Part shown: positions 7,439 through 14,940 of the stretch, piece by piece
Layout of the letters: the number at the start of each line of letters is the position of its first letter
Position numbering within the stretch: the first letter of the stretch is position 1
NCBI GenBank assembly: GCA_009841045.1
Contig: VXMO01000012.1
Span: forward strand, 1-32,456
Reading direction: 5' to 3'
Source of the DNA: Dehalococcoidia bacterium
GTDB lineage: Bacteria; Chloroflexota; Dehalococcoidia; UBA6926
DNA length: 32,456 nucleotides
Position numbers and translations under genes: made by a program
Notes under the pieces: model-generated
Told to the model about the DNA's origin: nothing
Seen by the model: the letters and a program-made list of their open reading frames with translations, nothing else
Databases searched by the model: none

Positions 7439-7468
7439 TTGACCCTCAATCGCCCTGCCATTGATAAT
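7439..7468 (+). promoter_or_regulatory. promoter of the gamma-carbonic-anhydrase gene
   Basis: TTGACC (7439-7444), 18 nt, GATAAT (7463-7468). The predicted start is near 7475, only about 7 nt before ATG 7482. The two upstream in-frame start codons (TTG 7461, ATG 7467) overlap the -10 box and would not be transcribed, so this promoter decides the start. Confidence 0.55.
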
Positions 7469-7481
7469 GCGCCCAACTCTT

Positions 7482-8564
7482 ATGGCCATACGCACCGTTC
7501 AGGGCAGGACGCCCGTCATTCATCCGACCGCGTGGGTTGCTGATACCGCCTATTTGATGGGCGATATTGAGGTTCATGAGGGCGCGAGCATCTGGCCGGG
7601 CGCAGTTCTGCGCGCAGAGGGTGGGCGGATAGTAATCCGCCGTAACGCCGCCGTTCTGGAGCGCGCGGTCATTCACGGTGGTGGAGTTGGCGCAATCTCC
7701 AGCACGACGGAAATTGGCGAAGGGGCGCATGTGGGCGTTGGGGCGATGGTGCACTCCATGGGTGTGGGACGCTTCACCCGTGTTGGTGATAACGCGACTG
7801 TGCTGGAGGCCGCGACAGTCGGCGAGTGGTGCTGGATTGAACCGCGGGCAGTCGTCCTGCCGCGAGGCGTGATTCCACATTATTCCCGCGTGTCAGGTAT
7901 TCCCGGCATCGCCATACGAACGATCAACGACTTTGAGCAAAGGATTCTATCTGTGCAGGGTCACAACACAAACGCTCGTGCGGCGGAACATCGCGCTGCC
8001 GAGGCTGATGGAGGCTCATCGATGATTCGACCTTTCAACGGCAAAGCGCCAACGATTCACCCGACGGCGTGGGTGAGTGAAGCAGCGTATGTTGTCGGCG
8101 ACGTGGAGATCGGCGCCCAATGCACGATCTTTCCAGGCGCCGTTCTGCGCGGCGACAGAGGCAAGATAGTCATCGGCGACCGCACGAACGTGCAAGACAA
8201 CGCCGTCGTCCACGCGAACGGCGACATCACAATCGGAACGGACAATACGCTTGGCCACGCCGTCACCTTCCACGGCCGCAGCCTCGGCAATCACAGCCTG
8301 ATCGGTAACAATTCGACGGTTTCGGAGGGCGCGGAGGTCGGCGATTTCTGCGTCGTAGCAGCAGGTGGGGCAGTTGCGCCATATGCGATCATCCCCGATG
8401 ACTCATTCGCGGCGGGCGTGCCAACGGAGGTTCTGTGGCAGACAGAACCGGCGCGCCGAGCGCAGATGGAGGAATCAGGCGGAGCCTACTACGCCCGCCT
8501 CGCGGAGGCATACCAAGCGCAGGGTCTCGGATCCTGGCCCCCGGGAGAGAACCCGCCGAGTTAG
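7482..8564 (+). CDS. tandem gamma-carbonic-anhydrase-like hexapeptide-repeat protein
   Basis: A 360-residue protein built of two left-handed beta-helix (hexapeptide) units, each of 180 residues: RTVQGRTPVIHPTAWV opens the first and RPFNGKAPTIHPTAWV the second. Gamma-carbonic anhydrases are normally one unit of about 170-180 residues. The second half keeps the family's active-site set: LRGD (222-225), NVQDN (236-240) and metal ligands H244, H259 and H264. The first half reads LRAE, AVLER and has H65 and H91, but V86 replaces the middle ligand, so it is probably inactive. The second half could hydrate CO2 or be a Zn-binding paralogue such as PaaY/YrdA. Start 7482 is fixed by the promoter, leaving an almost leaderless message with no ribosome-binding site. 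An internal ATG (8022) has a good one. Its stop lies 4 nt from that of rpe. Confidence 0.9.
   Translation: MAIRTVQGRTPVIHPTAWVADTAYLMGDIEVHEGASIWPGAVLRAEGGRIVIRRNAAVLERAVIHGGGVGAISSTTEIGEGAHVGVGAMVHSMGVGRFTRVGDNATVLEAATVGEWCWIEPRAVVLPRGVIPHYSRVSGIPGIAIRTINDFEQRILSVQGHNTNARAAEHRAAEADGGSSMIRPFNGKAPTIHPTAWVSEAAYVVGDVEIGAQCTIFPGAVLRGDRGKIVIGDRTNVQDNAVVHANGDITIGTDNTLGHAVTFHGRSLGNHSLIGNNSTVSEGAEVGDFCVVAAGGAVAPYAIIPDDSFAAGVPTEVLWQTEPARRAQMEESGGAYYARLAEAYQAQGLGSWPPGENPPS
8010..8024 (+). promoter_or_regulatory. internal ribosome-binding site and start codon
   Basis: GGAGG (8010-8014), a 7-nt spacer and ATG (8022-8024) lie inside the tandem gene exactly at the junction of its two halves. Initiation here would give a free 180-residue second unit beginning MIRPFNGKAP with all three metal-binding histidines. 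Confidence 0.5.
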
Positions 8565-8568
8565 AGCC

Positions 8569-9258
8569 TTAATCGGCCAGCGCGCCGTCCGCCAGCTCCC
8601 GCAGCAATGCGATGCGCTCTGGAACCGGTTCCGGTCGACCGTAGACGGCGGTTCCGGCAACAAGGAGGCGAGCGCCGGCCTGCACCACCTGTTCAATCGT
8701 GTTCTCGTTGATACCGCCATCTACTTCGATGTCAACGTCGACGCCACGCTCATCAATGAGTTTTCGCATCTCGGCAATCTTAATCTCGACCTCTGGAATG
8801 TACGGCTGACCACCGTAGCCCGGGTTAACTGTCATTAGAAGCGCAGTAGCAATGTCGTCCAGGAAAGGCAGGATGGGGTCGATAGGTGTTTCGGGTTTGA
8901 CGGCGATGCCTGCCTGTACACCCGCCTTGCGTATCGCGGCAACCGTTCCGGCCAGATCCGCGCAGGCTTCCGCGTGGATAACGATGATGTCGCCGCCCGC
9001 CTTCGCAATATCCTCGACCTGTCGCGCGGGTTCGGTCACCATCATGTGGATGACAAGAGGCAGACCTCCGGCATACGGCTTGATCGCCTCGATCATCTGT
9101 GAGCCGAACGTGATGGGCGGGACAAAATCTCCGTCCATCACATCCACGTGTATGTAGTCTGCCCCGCCCCGAGCCGCCGCCTCTACCTCTTCGCCAAGAC
9201 GCGCAAAATCAGCTGCGAGGATGGATGGACCAATCTTGACGTGACTGGGATGGGGCAT
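8569..9258 (-). CDS. rpe: ribulose-phosphate 3-epimerase
   Basis: A 229-residue TIM-barrel epimerase that interconverts ribulose 5-phosphate and xylulose 5-phosphate. Motifs in order: IGPSILAADFARLGEE with the family Ser, DYIHVDVMDGDFVPPITFG with metal-binding His and catalytic Asp, LPLVIHMMV with a second metal His, the LLMTVNPGYGGQPYIPE loop, DIEVDGGINENT with the second catalytic Asp, and the phosphate-binding end VAGTAVYG. All expected active-site residues are present. ATG 9258 lies 9 nt after the argH stop; a GTG directly after that stop (9267) is also in frame. The absence of a ribosome-binding site suggests reinitiation from argH. The epimerase makes a substrate of the transketolase encoded nearby. 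Confidence 0.95.
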   Translation of the reverse strand: MPHPSHVKIGPSILAADFARLGEEVEAAARGGADYIHVDVMDGDFVPPITFGSQMIEAIKPYAGGLPLVIHMMVTEPARQVEDIAKAGGDIIVIHAEACADLAGTVAAIRKAGVQAGIAVKPETPIDPILPFLDDIATALLMTVNPGYGGQPYIPEVEIKIAEMRKLIDERGVDVDIEVDGGINENTIEQVVQAGARLLVAGTAVYGRPEPVPERIALLRELADGALAD

Positions 9259-9267
9259 GCCCGACAC

Positions 9268-10659
9268 TCAGGGGCTGTCCGCTTCAAGGCGCGCGCGTGC
9301 GGCAGCAATAGCCTCGCGCACGCGGTTGGGAGCGGTGCCGCCGACTACATTTCGTTTGGCAACCGCGGACTCCACAGTGATGTCCAGGACATCATCTTCA
9401 AAGTGTGAGGACGCGCGTGTGTAGTCGTCGAGTTTCAGGTCGCGCAGTTCCTTGCCATCTGCCAACGCTGTCTCCACCAAACCGCTGACGATTCCGTGCG
9501 CCTCCCGAAATGGGACGCCTTTGGCCGCAAGATAGTCAGCCAGCTCAGTAGCCAGCAGGAAGCCGCTCTCAGCCGCGGCCTGCATCCGTTCGCGCTGGAA
9601 CTCCAGCGTCGGAACCATGCCAGCCATCATCTCAAGGCTGGCCAACAGAGTATCCGCCGCATCAAACAGGGGCTCTTTATCCTCCTGCAGGTCGCGATTG
9701 TAGGCGAGCGGGAGCGCCTTGACGCTGGTCAGGAGCGCAACCATATCACCCACTACACGCCCCGTCTTCCCGCGCACCAGCTCCGCAATATCCGGGTTGC
9801 GCTTCTGCGGCATGATGCTGGAGCCGGAGGCATAATCGCTGCCAACACGTACGAAACCAAACTCATCCGACGACCACAGGATGATCTCCTCGCAGAGGCG
9901 GGAAAGATGCGTCATCGTCAGCGCGGCGGCGGACAGGAACTCGATGATGTAGTCGCGGTCGGCCACGGCATCCATGCTGTTGCGGCTGACCGCGGCGAAA
10001 CCAAGGTCGTTCGCAAGCGCATCGCGGTCGATTGGATAGGCCGTGCCGGTCAAGGCGGCGCTGCCAAGCGGCATAACGTCTGCACGTGTGAGTGTGTCAC
10101 GCAAACGGCCCGCATCGCGTTCTGCCATCTCAACGTAGGCGAGCAGATGGTGTCCGAGGAGAACGGGCTGGGCGCGTTGCAGATGCGTATAGCCGGACAG
10201 AATGACATCGATACCCTGCTCCGCCTGATCGATCAGCGCGAGGCAATAGGCGTTCAGGCGTTGCAGCGCGGCGGCAATAACGTCCTTCACATAGAGACGC
10301 GTATCCGTCGCGATCTGGTCGTTGCGGGAGCGGCCCGTGTGGAGCTTGCCGCCGACAGGGCCGATGAGTTCAATCAGCCGACGCTCAATGTTGAAGTGGA
10401 TATCTTCCAGTTCAAGACGGAACGGAAACTGTCCCGGATCCAGTTCGGCGCGGATGGATTCAAGTCCGGCAATGATTGATTGCTCCTCATCACCGGTCAG
10501 CACATCGGCGCGCGCCAATGCCTGCGTCCACGCAATCGAACCCGTGACATCGTGGTACGCCAACCGTTTATCAAACGGCAGCGAGGCAAGGAAATCCGCA
10601 GGGTTTGTATTCAATTCATCCGCCATACATACAGGATAGCGGTTGGAACGAAAGGACAT
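9268..10659 (-). CDS. argH: argininosuccinate lyase
   Basis: A 463-residue lyase that splits argininosuccinate into arginine and fumarate, the last step of arginine biosynthesis; family members are about 460 residues and tetrameric. Motifs: ASLPFDKRL, DVTGSIAW, ELEDIHFNIE, KLHTGRSRNDQIATDTRLY, GYTHLQRAQPVLLGHHLLAY and the fumarase/lyase signature GSSIMPQKRNPD with the catalytic Ser. The N-terminal WGGRF of many homologues is absent. ATG 10659 was chosen because RSNRYPVCMADEL then aligns with the RF...ADEL segment I recall from Dehalococcoides ArgH; ATG 10626 would lose it. The ribosome-binding site is weak for both. It leads rpe on the same strand. argG lies 0.7 kb upstream, with a DUF1801 gene in opposite orientation between them. 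Confidence 0.95.
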   Translation of the reverse strand: MSFRSNRYPVCMADELNTNPADFLASLPFDKRLAYHDVTGSIAWTQALARADVLTGDEEQSIIAGLESIRAELDPGQFPFRLELEDIHFNIERRLIELIGPVGGKLHTGRSRNDQIATDTRLYVKDVIAAALQRLNAYCLALIDQAEQGIDVILSGYTHLQRAQPVLLGHHLLAYVEMAERDAGRLRDTLTRADVMPLGSAALTGTAYPIDRDALANDLGFAAVSRNSMDAVADRDYIIEFLSAAALTMTHLSRLCEEIILWSSDEFGFVRVGSDYASGSSIMPQKRNPDIAELVRGKTGRVVGDMVALLTSVKALPLAYNRDLQEDKEPLFDAADTLLASLEMMAGMVPTLEFQRERMQAAAESGFLLATELADYLAAKGVPFREAHGIVSGLVETALADGKELRDLKLDDYTRASSHFEDDVLDITVESAVAKRNVVGGTAPNRVREAIAAARARLEADSP

Positions 10660-10689
10660 GACGGTACCCAGCAAGCGTGGCCGCAGTTA

Positions 10690-10718
10690 TTGGTATCGTC
10701 AGTGCCGTTTGCTACAGT
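10690..10718 (+). promoter_or_regulatory. promoter of the DUF1801 gene
   Basis: TTGGTA (10690-10695), a 17-nt spacer and TACAGT (10713-10718). The predicted start is near 10725, giving a leader of about 65 nt that ends in a strong ribosome-binding site. Confidence 0.45.
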
Positions 10719-10789
10719 ACGTGCACGCAGTTTGCAGGCAGCTGATAGGTGGATCGTTTCGGGAATGATTAGGGGGAGAGGATAGGGAG

Positions 10790-11248
10790 ATGGTGAAGAG
10801 TGACGCCGCAACGGTTGACGAGTATCTGGCCGGCCTGCCGGAGGACCGACGGGAGGCAATGCAGGCAGTGCGGCAGGTCGTGTTGGCCAATCTCCCGGAT
10901 GGCTACGAGGAGTGTATGGCCTATGGGATGATCGGCTACGTTGTGCCGCTCAGCCGTTATCCGGACACCTACAACAAGCAGCCGCTGGGTCTGGCTGCGC
11001 TCGCGTCCCAGAAACAATACATGTCGCTCTATCTGAACAACGTCTATGACAACCCCGAGACGTTGGAGTGGTTCATGTCCGCGTACGCGGCGAGCGGCAA
11101 GCGACTGAACATGGGAAAGTCATGTGTGCGCTTCAGGCGCCTCGATGATCTGCCGCTGGACGTGGTCGGTCAGGCCATCGCCCGCACGAGCGTCGACGAT
11201 TTTCTTGCTTCCTACGAGGAGTCCCGAAATAAGAAGTCGAGTGGGTAA
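10790..11248 (+). CDS. DUF1801 (YdhG/frataxin-like) protein
   Basis: A 152-residue protein of the DUF1801 family. Family features are the N-terminal ATVDEYLAGLPEDRREAMQAVRQVV, then ECMAYGMIGYVVP, LGLAALASQKQYMSLYL near the middle and GKSCVRFRRLDDLPLDVVGQAI near the end. The Bacillus subtilis member YdhG/Fra has been described as a frataxin-like iron chaperone; whether this protein binds iron is unknown. It looks cytoplasmic, with no signal or membrane segment. ATG 10790 follows GGGGGAGAGGATAGGGAG, a clear ribosome-binding region. It is a single gene with its own promoter, set between and opposite to argH and argG, so it is unlikely to be part of arginine synthesis. Its 3' flank (11249-11360) shows no obvious terminator. 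Confidence 0.85.
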   Translation: MVKSDAATVDEYLAGLPEDRREAMQAVRQVVLANLPDGYEECMAYGMIGYVVPLSRYPDTYNKQPLGLAALASQKQYMSLYLNNVYDNPETLEWFMSAYAASGKRLNMGKSCVRFRRLDDLPLDVVGQAIARTSVDDFLASYEESRNKKSSG

Positions 11249-11360
11249 GACGTACCGTCGGATTCCCAATTTCTCTGAATTACTAAGAGAACGCCACCCG
11301 AAGGAATCGTGAGGCCATCCAGCCGGTTCGCGACCACACAGATTGTGGAACGCTAACCCC

Positions 11361-12557
11361 CTACTCCTCCGGACGGACGCGTGCCTGTGTGCGGATGGGC
11401 AGCCCCCAGAGGTGGATGAAGCCTGGCGAGGCTGACTGGTCGAAGACATCGCCCTCGTCGTAGGTGGCAAGCGCGTGCTGATAGAGGGCATAGTCGCTCT
11501 TGCGCCCAACAACCGTCGCGTGACCCTTATGCAGCTTGACCCGCACCGCGCCCGTAACCGCCCGCTGACTGCTATCAACGTACGCCTGCAGGTCCTCGCG
11601 CAGCTGGCTGAACCACAGGCCGTCGTACACAAGCTGCGCGTACTCGCGGGAGACGGTCTCCCCGAACCGCACCTGGTCCTTCGTGAGAACCATGCCCTCA
11701 AGCGCCTTGTGCGCGTGGATCAGGATGGTCGCGGCGGGCGCCTCATAGATCTCGCGCGACTTGATGCCGACAAGCCGGTCCTCGATGTGGTCGATGCGGC
11801 CGACTCCGTGTTCACCGCCTATCTTGGACAAGGTCTCTACCAAGTCCACCGGCTCCATCTCCGCGCCGTCCAGCGCGATGGGCAGACCCTCTTCAAACTG
11901 TAATTCGACGTAGCGCGGCTCATCCGGCGCTTCGTGCGGCGCAACCGTCCACTCGTAGGCGTTCTCCGGTGGCTCACGCCACGCGTCCTCCAACACCCCG
12001 GCCTCGATGCTGCGCCCCCACAGGTTGTCATCGGTTGAATACGGCTTCTCAAGCGTGGAGGGGACGGGAATCTCATGCTCCTTGGCATAGGCGATCTCTT
12101 CCACACGCGTCATGCCCCATTCGCGGGCGGGCGCGACAACCTTGAGATCCGGCGCGAGTGCCCCAACGGAAACATCGAGACGAACTTGGTCGTTGCCCTT
12201 GCCGGTGCAGCCGTGCGCGACGGCCGTGGCTCCCTCCTGCCGCGCCGCCTCCACCATAAGGCGAGCGATCAGTGGCCTGCCTAGAGCCGTGGCGACGGGA
12301 TAGACGCCTTGGTAAAGAGCGTTAGCCTTGAGAGCGGGAAAAACGAACTCGCGGATGAACTCATCACGGACATCGGCGACGTGCGCACCGACCGCGCCTG
12401 ACTCAAGCGCGCGCTGGCGAATCTCGCTAAGGTTGTCAACGTTGCCGAGGTTGGCCGTCAGCGTAACGACGTCGTAGCCGTAGTTCTCCTGGATCCACCG
12501 CACGGCAACGGACGTATCAAGCCCGCCACTATAAGCAAGAACAAGTTTCTCCGCCAT
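11361..12557 (-). CDS. argG: argininosuccinate synthase
   Basis: A 398-residue ATP-dependent ligase joining citrulline and aspartate to give argininosuccinate, the step before ArgH. The N-terminal KLVLAYSGGLDTSV is the PP-loop nucleotide-binding motif. Further landmarks are ARLMVEAARQEGATAVAHGCTGKGNDQVR, EKPYSTDDNLWGRSIEAG, GRIDHIEDRLVGIKSREIYEAPAA and the C-terminal half used for tetramer contacts. The length is normal. ATG 12557 was chosen because the protein then begins MAEKLVLAYSGG and a GGTGGGGG purine tract precedes it; the frame also opens upstream at 12608. A minus-strand TAGAAT (12620-12625) may be the -10 of its promoter. It shares the 174-nt region 12558-12731 with the divergent methyltransferase-like gene. 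Confidence 0.96.
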   Translation of the reverse strand: MAEKLVLAYSGGLDTSVAVRWIQENYGYDVVTLTANLGNVDNLSEIRQRALESGAVGAHVADVRDEFIREFVFPALKANALYQGVYPVATALGRPLIARLMVEAARQEGATAVAHGCTGKGNDQVRLDVSVGALAPDLKVVAPAREWGMTRVEEIAYAKEHEIPVPSTLEKPYSTDDNLWGRSIEAGVLEDAWREPPENAYEWTVAPHEAPDEPRYVELQFEEGLPIALDGAEMEPVDLVETLSKIGGEHGVGRIDHIEDRLVGIKSREIYEAPAATILIHAHKALEGMVLTKDQVRFGETVSREYAQLVYDGLWFSQLREDLQAYVDSSQRAVTGAVRVKLHKGHATVVGRKSDYALYQHALATYDEGDVFDQSASPGFIHLWGLPIRTQARVRPEE

Positions 12558-12666
12558 TGAACCCCCACCCTGGTATCTGAATCGGAACACCTCGGCGTCG
12601 ATAGCCAAAGCGCCTAGTCATTCTAGCAGGGAGAATTGGAGTTGATACGTTACTCCTTATCAAAGA

Positions 12667-12687
12667 AGCGCACTAGTGTGCTAGAAT
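12667..12687 (+). promoter_or_regulatory. palindrome overlapping the -10 box of the methyltransferase-like/radical SAM module
   Basis: AGCGCACTAGTGTGCT (12667-12682) is a 16-nt palindrome with one mismatched pair, and its last base is the first of TAGAAT (12682-12687), a good -10 hexamer. The -35 is unclear (TTATCA, 19 nt away). The arrangement is that of a repressor operator. The expected start near 12694 leaves a leader of about 38 nt before TTG 12732. Confidence 0.4.
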
Positions 12688-12731
12688 CTTGCTCTAGGTA
12701 AGATGCATGCCTTCTCCCGAGGAGCAACACT

Positions 12732-13700
12732 TTGAATCAGGTGGTGGTTGAAGAAGTAACTAAGGCCCTCGATGAGGCAATTTCTAAGACAGCGCGACAC
12801 TGGTTTGAGGAACACAAGAGCACGGTGGGAGATTCGAGAGCTGCTGCGGGTCTTATCCATGGCTATCAAGAAATCAGAAAGCTCGTCACAGGAGGCATGC
12901 CAGTCTATTGGTATCAGGCGCCCCACATCAACATGGCATACACCACTGCTCTTCAATTGTTGGAGCAGAGCGCATTGGATTGTTCGACCGACCGCCCTTT
13001 GCATACCTACGACTTTGGTTGTGGCGCTTTGGCTACACAGTTTGGTCTGTCGCTCGCGGTGACGGAAAGAGTTGGATCAACTACAGACAGTGTGGACATT
13101 TCGATAAAGTCGGTGGACGAGAGTGTGGTTATGGAGGCCATAGGTTGGCGGGTCTGGCATGAATTCCGGCTAGAAATCGGAAATAAGGCCAAGTACCCGC
13201 ATCTAGATGTCCTCAGACAGGTCTGCGAAAGTCTTGTATTCAATCGCAGTGTCCAATACACAGGAGAGACATGGGTAACCGCACATCACGTGGTTTATCA
13301 AGAGAATCATGCAGACGTCACCAAGCAATTGTCAGAGCTAACAAGGGAACTCAACCCGCAGTATGTTCTGATGACCACTAGATCAAGAAAGGAAGACCTC
13401 TTACCTCAGGCCTCCGCCCTTGGTATGTATACTCGCTACAGTTTCGAAAGGGTGCTGACAGATCTAAGGGGGCCATTTGAGAAGACAAACGGATTCCGGG
13501 CTGAGATCCGCGATTTTCTCGTAACACAGGCCCAAGATCAGCTCGACAAAAGCGAAAACAGTTTTATTCTGCCTTATCTGAGAAATGGTACGCGTTGGAT
13601 ACTTCAGCAAGGGCCTTACTCAGACCCTCCTCTTGGCGTGTACTATGAGAGGGATGGGCAAACAAGCGATAATCCCCTAGAGGATGATCTTCCGTTCTGA
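12732..13700 (+). CDS. unrecognised methyltransferase-like protein
   Basis: I do not recognise a specific family. The 322-residue protein has a helical N-terminal part (residues 1-85), then TYDFGCGALATQFGL (92-105), which looks like the SAM-binding motif I of a class I methyltransferase, and a likely motif II acidic strand TDSVDIS (118-124). The C-terminal part is mixed, with a run of acidic residues at the end (EDDLPF). No signal peptide or membrane segment is evident. The start is TTG 12732, supported by GAGGAG at 12719-12724. By eye it is AT-richer than argG and the following gene, suggesting transfer. Its stop is 2 nt from the radical SAM start, so the two are coupled. The arrangement recalls TcmP-type partners of radical SAM proteins, but the sequence is not TcmP-like. 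RNA or protein modification is only a guess. Confidence 0.7.
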   Translation: MNQVVVEEVTKALDEAISKTARHWFEEHKSTVGDSRAAAGLIHGYQEIRKLVTGGMPVYWYQAPHINMAYTTALQLLEQSALDCSTDRPLHTYDFGCGALATQFGLSLAVTERVGSTTDSVDISIKSVDESVVMEAIGWRVWHEFRLEIGNKAKYPHLDVLRQVCESLVFNRSVQYTGETWVTAHHVVYQENHADVTKQLSELTRELNPQYVLMTTRSRKEDLLPQASALGMYTRYSFERVLTDLRGPFEKTNGFRAEIRDFLVTQAQDQLDKSENSFILPYLRNGTRWILQQGPYSDPPLGVYYERDGQTSDNPLEDDLPF

Positions 13701-13702
13701 GG

Positions 13703-14623
13703 ATGACGCGCGTGAATCAACCATCCCTCCCTGGAATCCCGACGCTGGATCATAAGCCCGTGAGCGGGCCGGATGAGATCGGCGGTGTGGAAATCAGGTA
13801 CCAGTCCGTTCGGGAGATCCTGACCCGTGCGACCGGGTTCATGGAAGAGTACGACTACACACTCAATCCGTATAGCGGCTGCTTCTTTGGGTGCACATAC
13901 TGCTATGCCGCGTTCTTCAGTCCTATTGCCGAGCTACGCGACAAATGGGGCAACTGGGTTATTGTGAAGGAGAATGGACGTGAATTGCTCGCCAGCCGCA
14001 AGGTCGGCAACCTCGACGGCAAGCTCATCTACATGAGTAGCGTTACCGACCCGTATCAGCCGGTTGAACGCCAAGTTCGCCTTACTCGTGGCATACTCGA
14101 AGTCCTCGCCGAGCGGCACGCACCCAAGCTCGTCGTTCAGACCCGCAGCCCGGATGTGGTCCGCGATTGCGACCTCTTCGCCGCCATACAGGACAAGGGC
14201 GGGCGGGTTCAGGTCAACATGACCGTCACGACCGACGATGAGGACATCCGTAAGATATTCGAGCCGCACTGCCCTTCTAACATGGCACGTATTCGCGCCA
14301 TTGGGGAGGTTGCCGCTCAAGGTATCGACACTTGCATCACGCTCACACCACTACTGCTGGTCACTGAACCTGAACGCTTCGCCGACGCTCTGCTAGAGAC
14401 CGGGGTCTCCAAGTTCATCATTCAGCCATTCCACTTTGCCAGAGGCAAATTCGTGGCGAATACGCGGGACGGCGCATTTCACCTCATGGCCGAGAAACTG
14501 GATTGCCCAATAGAATCATTCAAAGAACGCTACATGGAGCACTACCAAGCCGTGGAGCGTGTGCTAGAGTCACGTCTGCCCTCGCTGGGCAAGGGCAAGG
14601 AGGGCTTTAGCCCGCCGTTCTAG
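13703..14623 (+). CDS. SplB-type radical SAM protein
   Basis: A 306-residue radical SAM enzyme of the spore-photoproduct-lyase-like COG1533 group. The cluster-binding cysteines are C60, C64 and C67 in NPYSGCFFGCTYCYA, the canonical CX3CX2C. KLIYMSSVTDPYQPVE and LVVQTRSPDVVRDCDLF follow, as in this group, and the C-terminal half completes the partial barrel. It should cleave SAM to a 5'-deoxyadenosyl radical; most members of the group have no assigned substrate, and photoproduct repair cannot be assumed. Two starts are possible: ATG 13703, in TGAGGATG just after the upstream stop, or GTG 13712, which has GAGGA at 8 nt. It forms a coupled pair with the methyltransferase-like gene. Its TAG is shared on the opposite strand with the stop of rpmB. 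Confidence 0.87.
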   Translation: MTRVNQPSLPGIPTLDHKPVSGPDEIGGVEIRYQSVREILTRATGFMEEYDYTLNPYSGCFFGCTYCYAAFFSPIAELRDKWGNWVIVKENGRELLASRKVGNLDGKLIYMSSVTDPYQPVERQVRLTRGILEVLAERHAPKLVVQTRSPDVVRDCDLFAAIQDKGGRVQVNMTVTTDDEDIRKIFEPHCPSNMARIRAIGEVAAQGIDTCITLTPLLLVTEPERFADALLETGVSKFIIQPFHFARGKFVANTRDGAFHLMAEKLDCPIESFKERYMEHYQAVERVLESRLPSLGKGKEGFSPPF

Positions 14624-14817
14624 GTGGGCCACTTCCCCGTCTTGGCGACAGTCCGCAAGCAACGGGTGCACATGCGCACCCGCGTGCGGGTGCCATCGGC
14701 ATCATAACGCGAGACGCGCTGCACGTTGACGTTCCAGCGTCGACGCGTCTTGCGATGCGAGTGGCTGACGTTGTTCCCGAATTGCGGGCCTTTGCTACAG
14801 AATTGACACTTTGCCAT
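14620..14817 (-). CDS. rpmB: 50S ribosomal protein L28
   Basis: A 65-residue bL28. The N-terminal CQFCSKGPQFGNNVSHSHRKTRR is the family signature, followed by RWNVNVQRV and a second cysteine pair CTRCLRT, so this is a zinc-binding C+ form with CX2C...CX2C. It is a structural protein of the large subunit. ATG 14817 has no evident Shine-Dalgarno site; a TGATAAG sequence a few nt upstream on the minus strand could be a -10 box of a nearly leaderless transcript. It is divergent from fakA, a neighbour also found in Gram-positive genomes (rpmB-yloU-yloV), although here the yloU/asp23-like gene is missing. It converges on the radical SAM gene, sharing a CTAG stop. Confidence 0.95.
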   Translation of the reverse strand: MAKCQFCSKGPQFGNNVSHSHRKTRRRWNVNVQRVSRYDADGTRTRVRMCTRCLRTVAKTGKWPT

Positions 14818-14940
14818 GGTTACTTATCAATCGTTGTTTCAGGATGATTCTGACGCGCCAAATAGGCGGCTGCATCGTTAACATGCGAAGTCGTATGCTA
14901 CCAGAGTCAGTGGTGTGAGGCAATAAGTCGGGGAGGACTG

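Noticed and set aside
9496-10479. 327-codon plus-strand open frame across argH
   Set aside because: It lies wholly antisense to a well-conserved argH, has no ribosome-binding site or known domain, and long antisense frames are expected in GC-rich DNA.
12732-13700. Assignment of the methyltransferase-like protein to TcmP or Rsm22
   Set aside because: The context or a loose motif pattern is similar, but the typical TcmP opening (IDGFAGPG-like) and the Rsm22 signature with cysteines are absent, so no family name was given.
13703-14623. Spore photoproduct lyase
   Set aside because: The CX3CX2C group is shared by many SplB-like proteins; the organism need not sporulate and the substrate residues cannot be confirmed.
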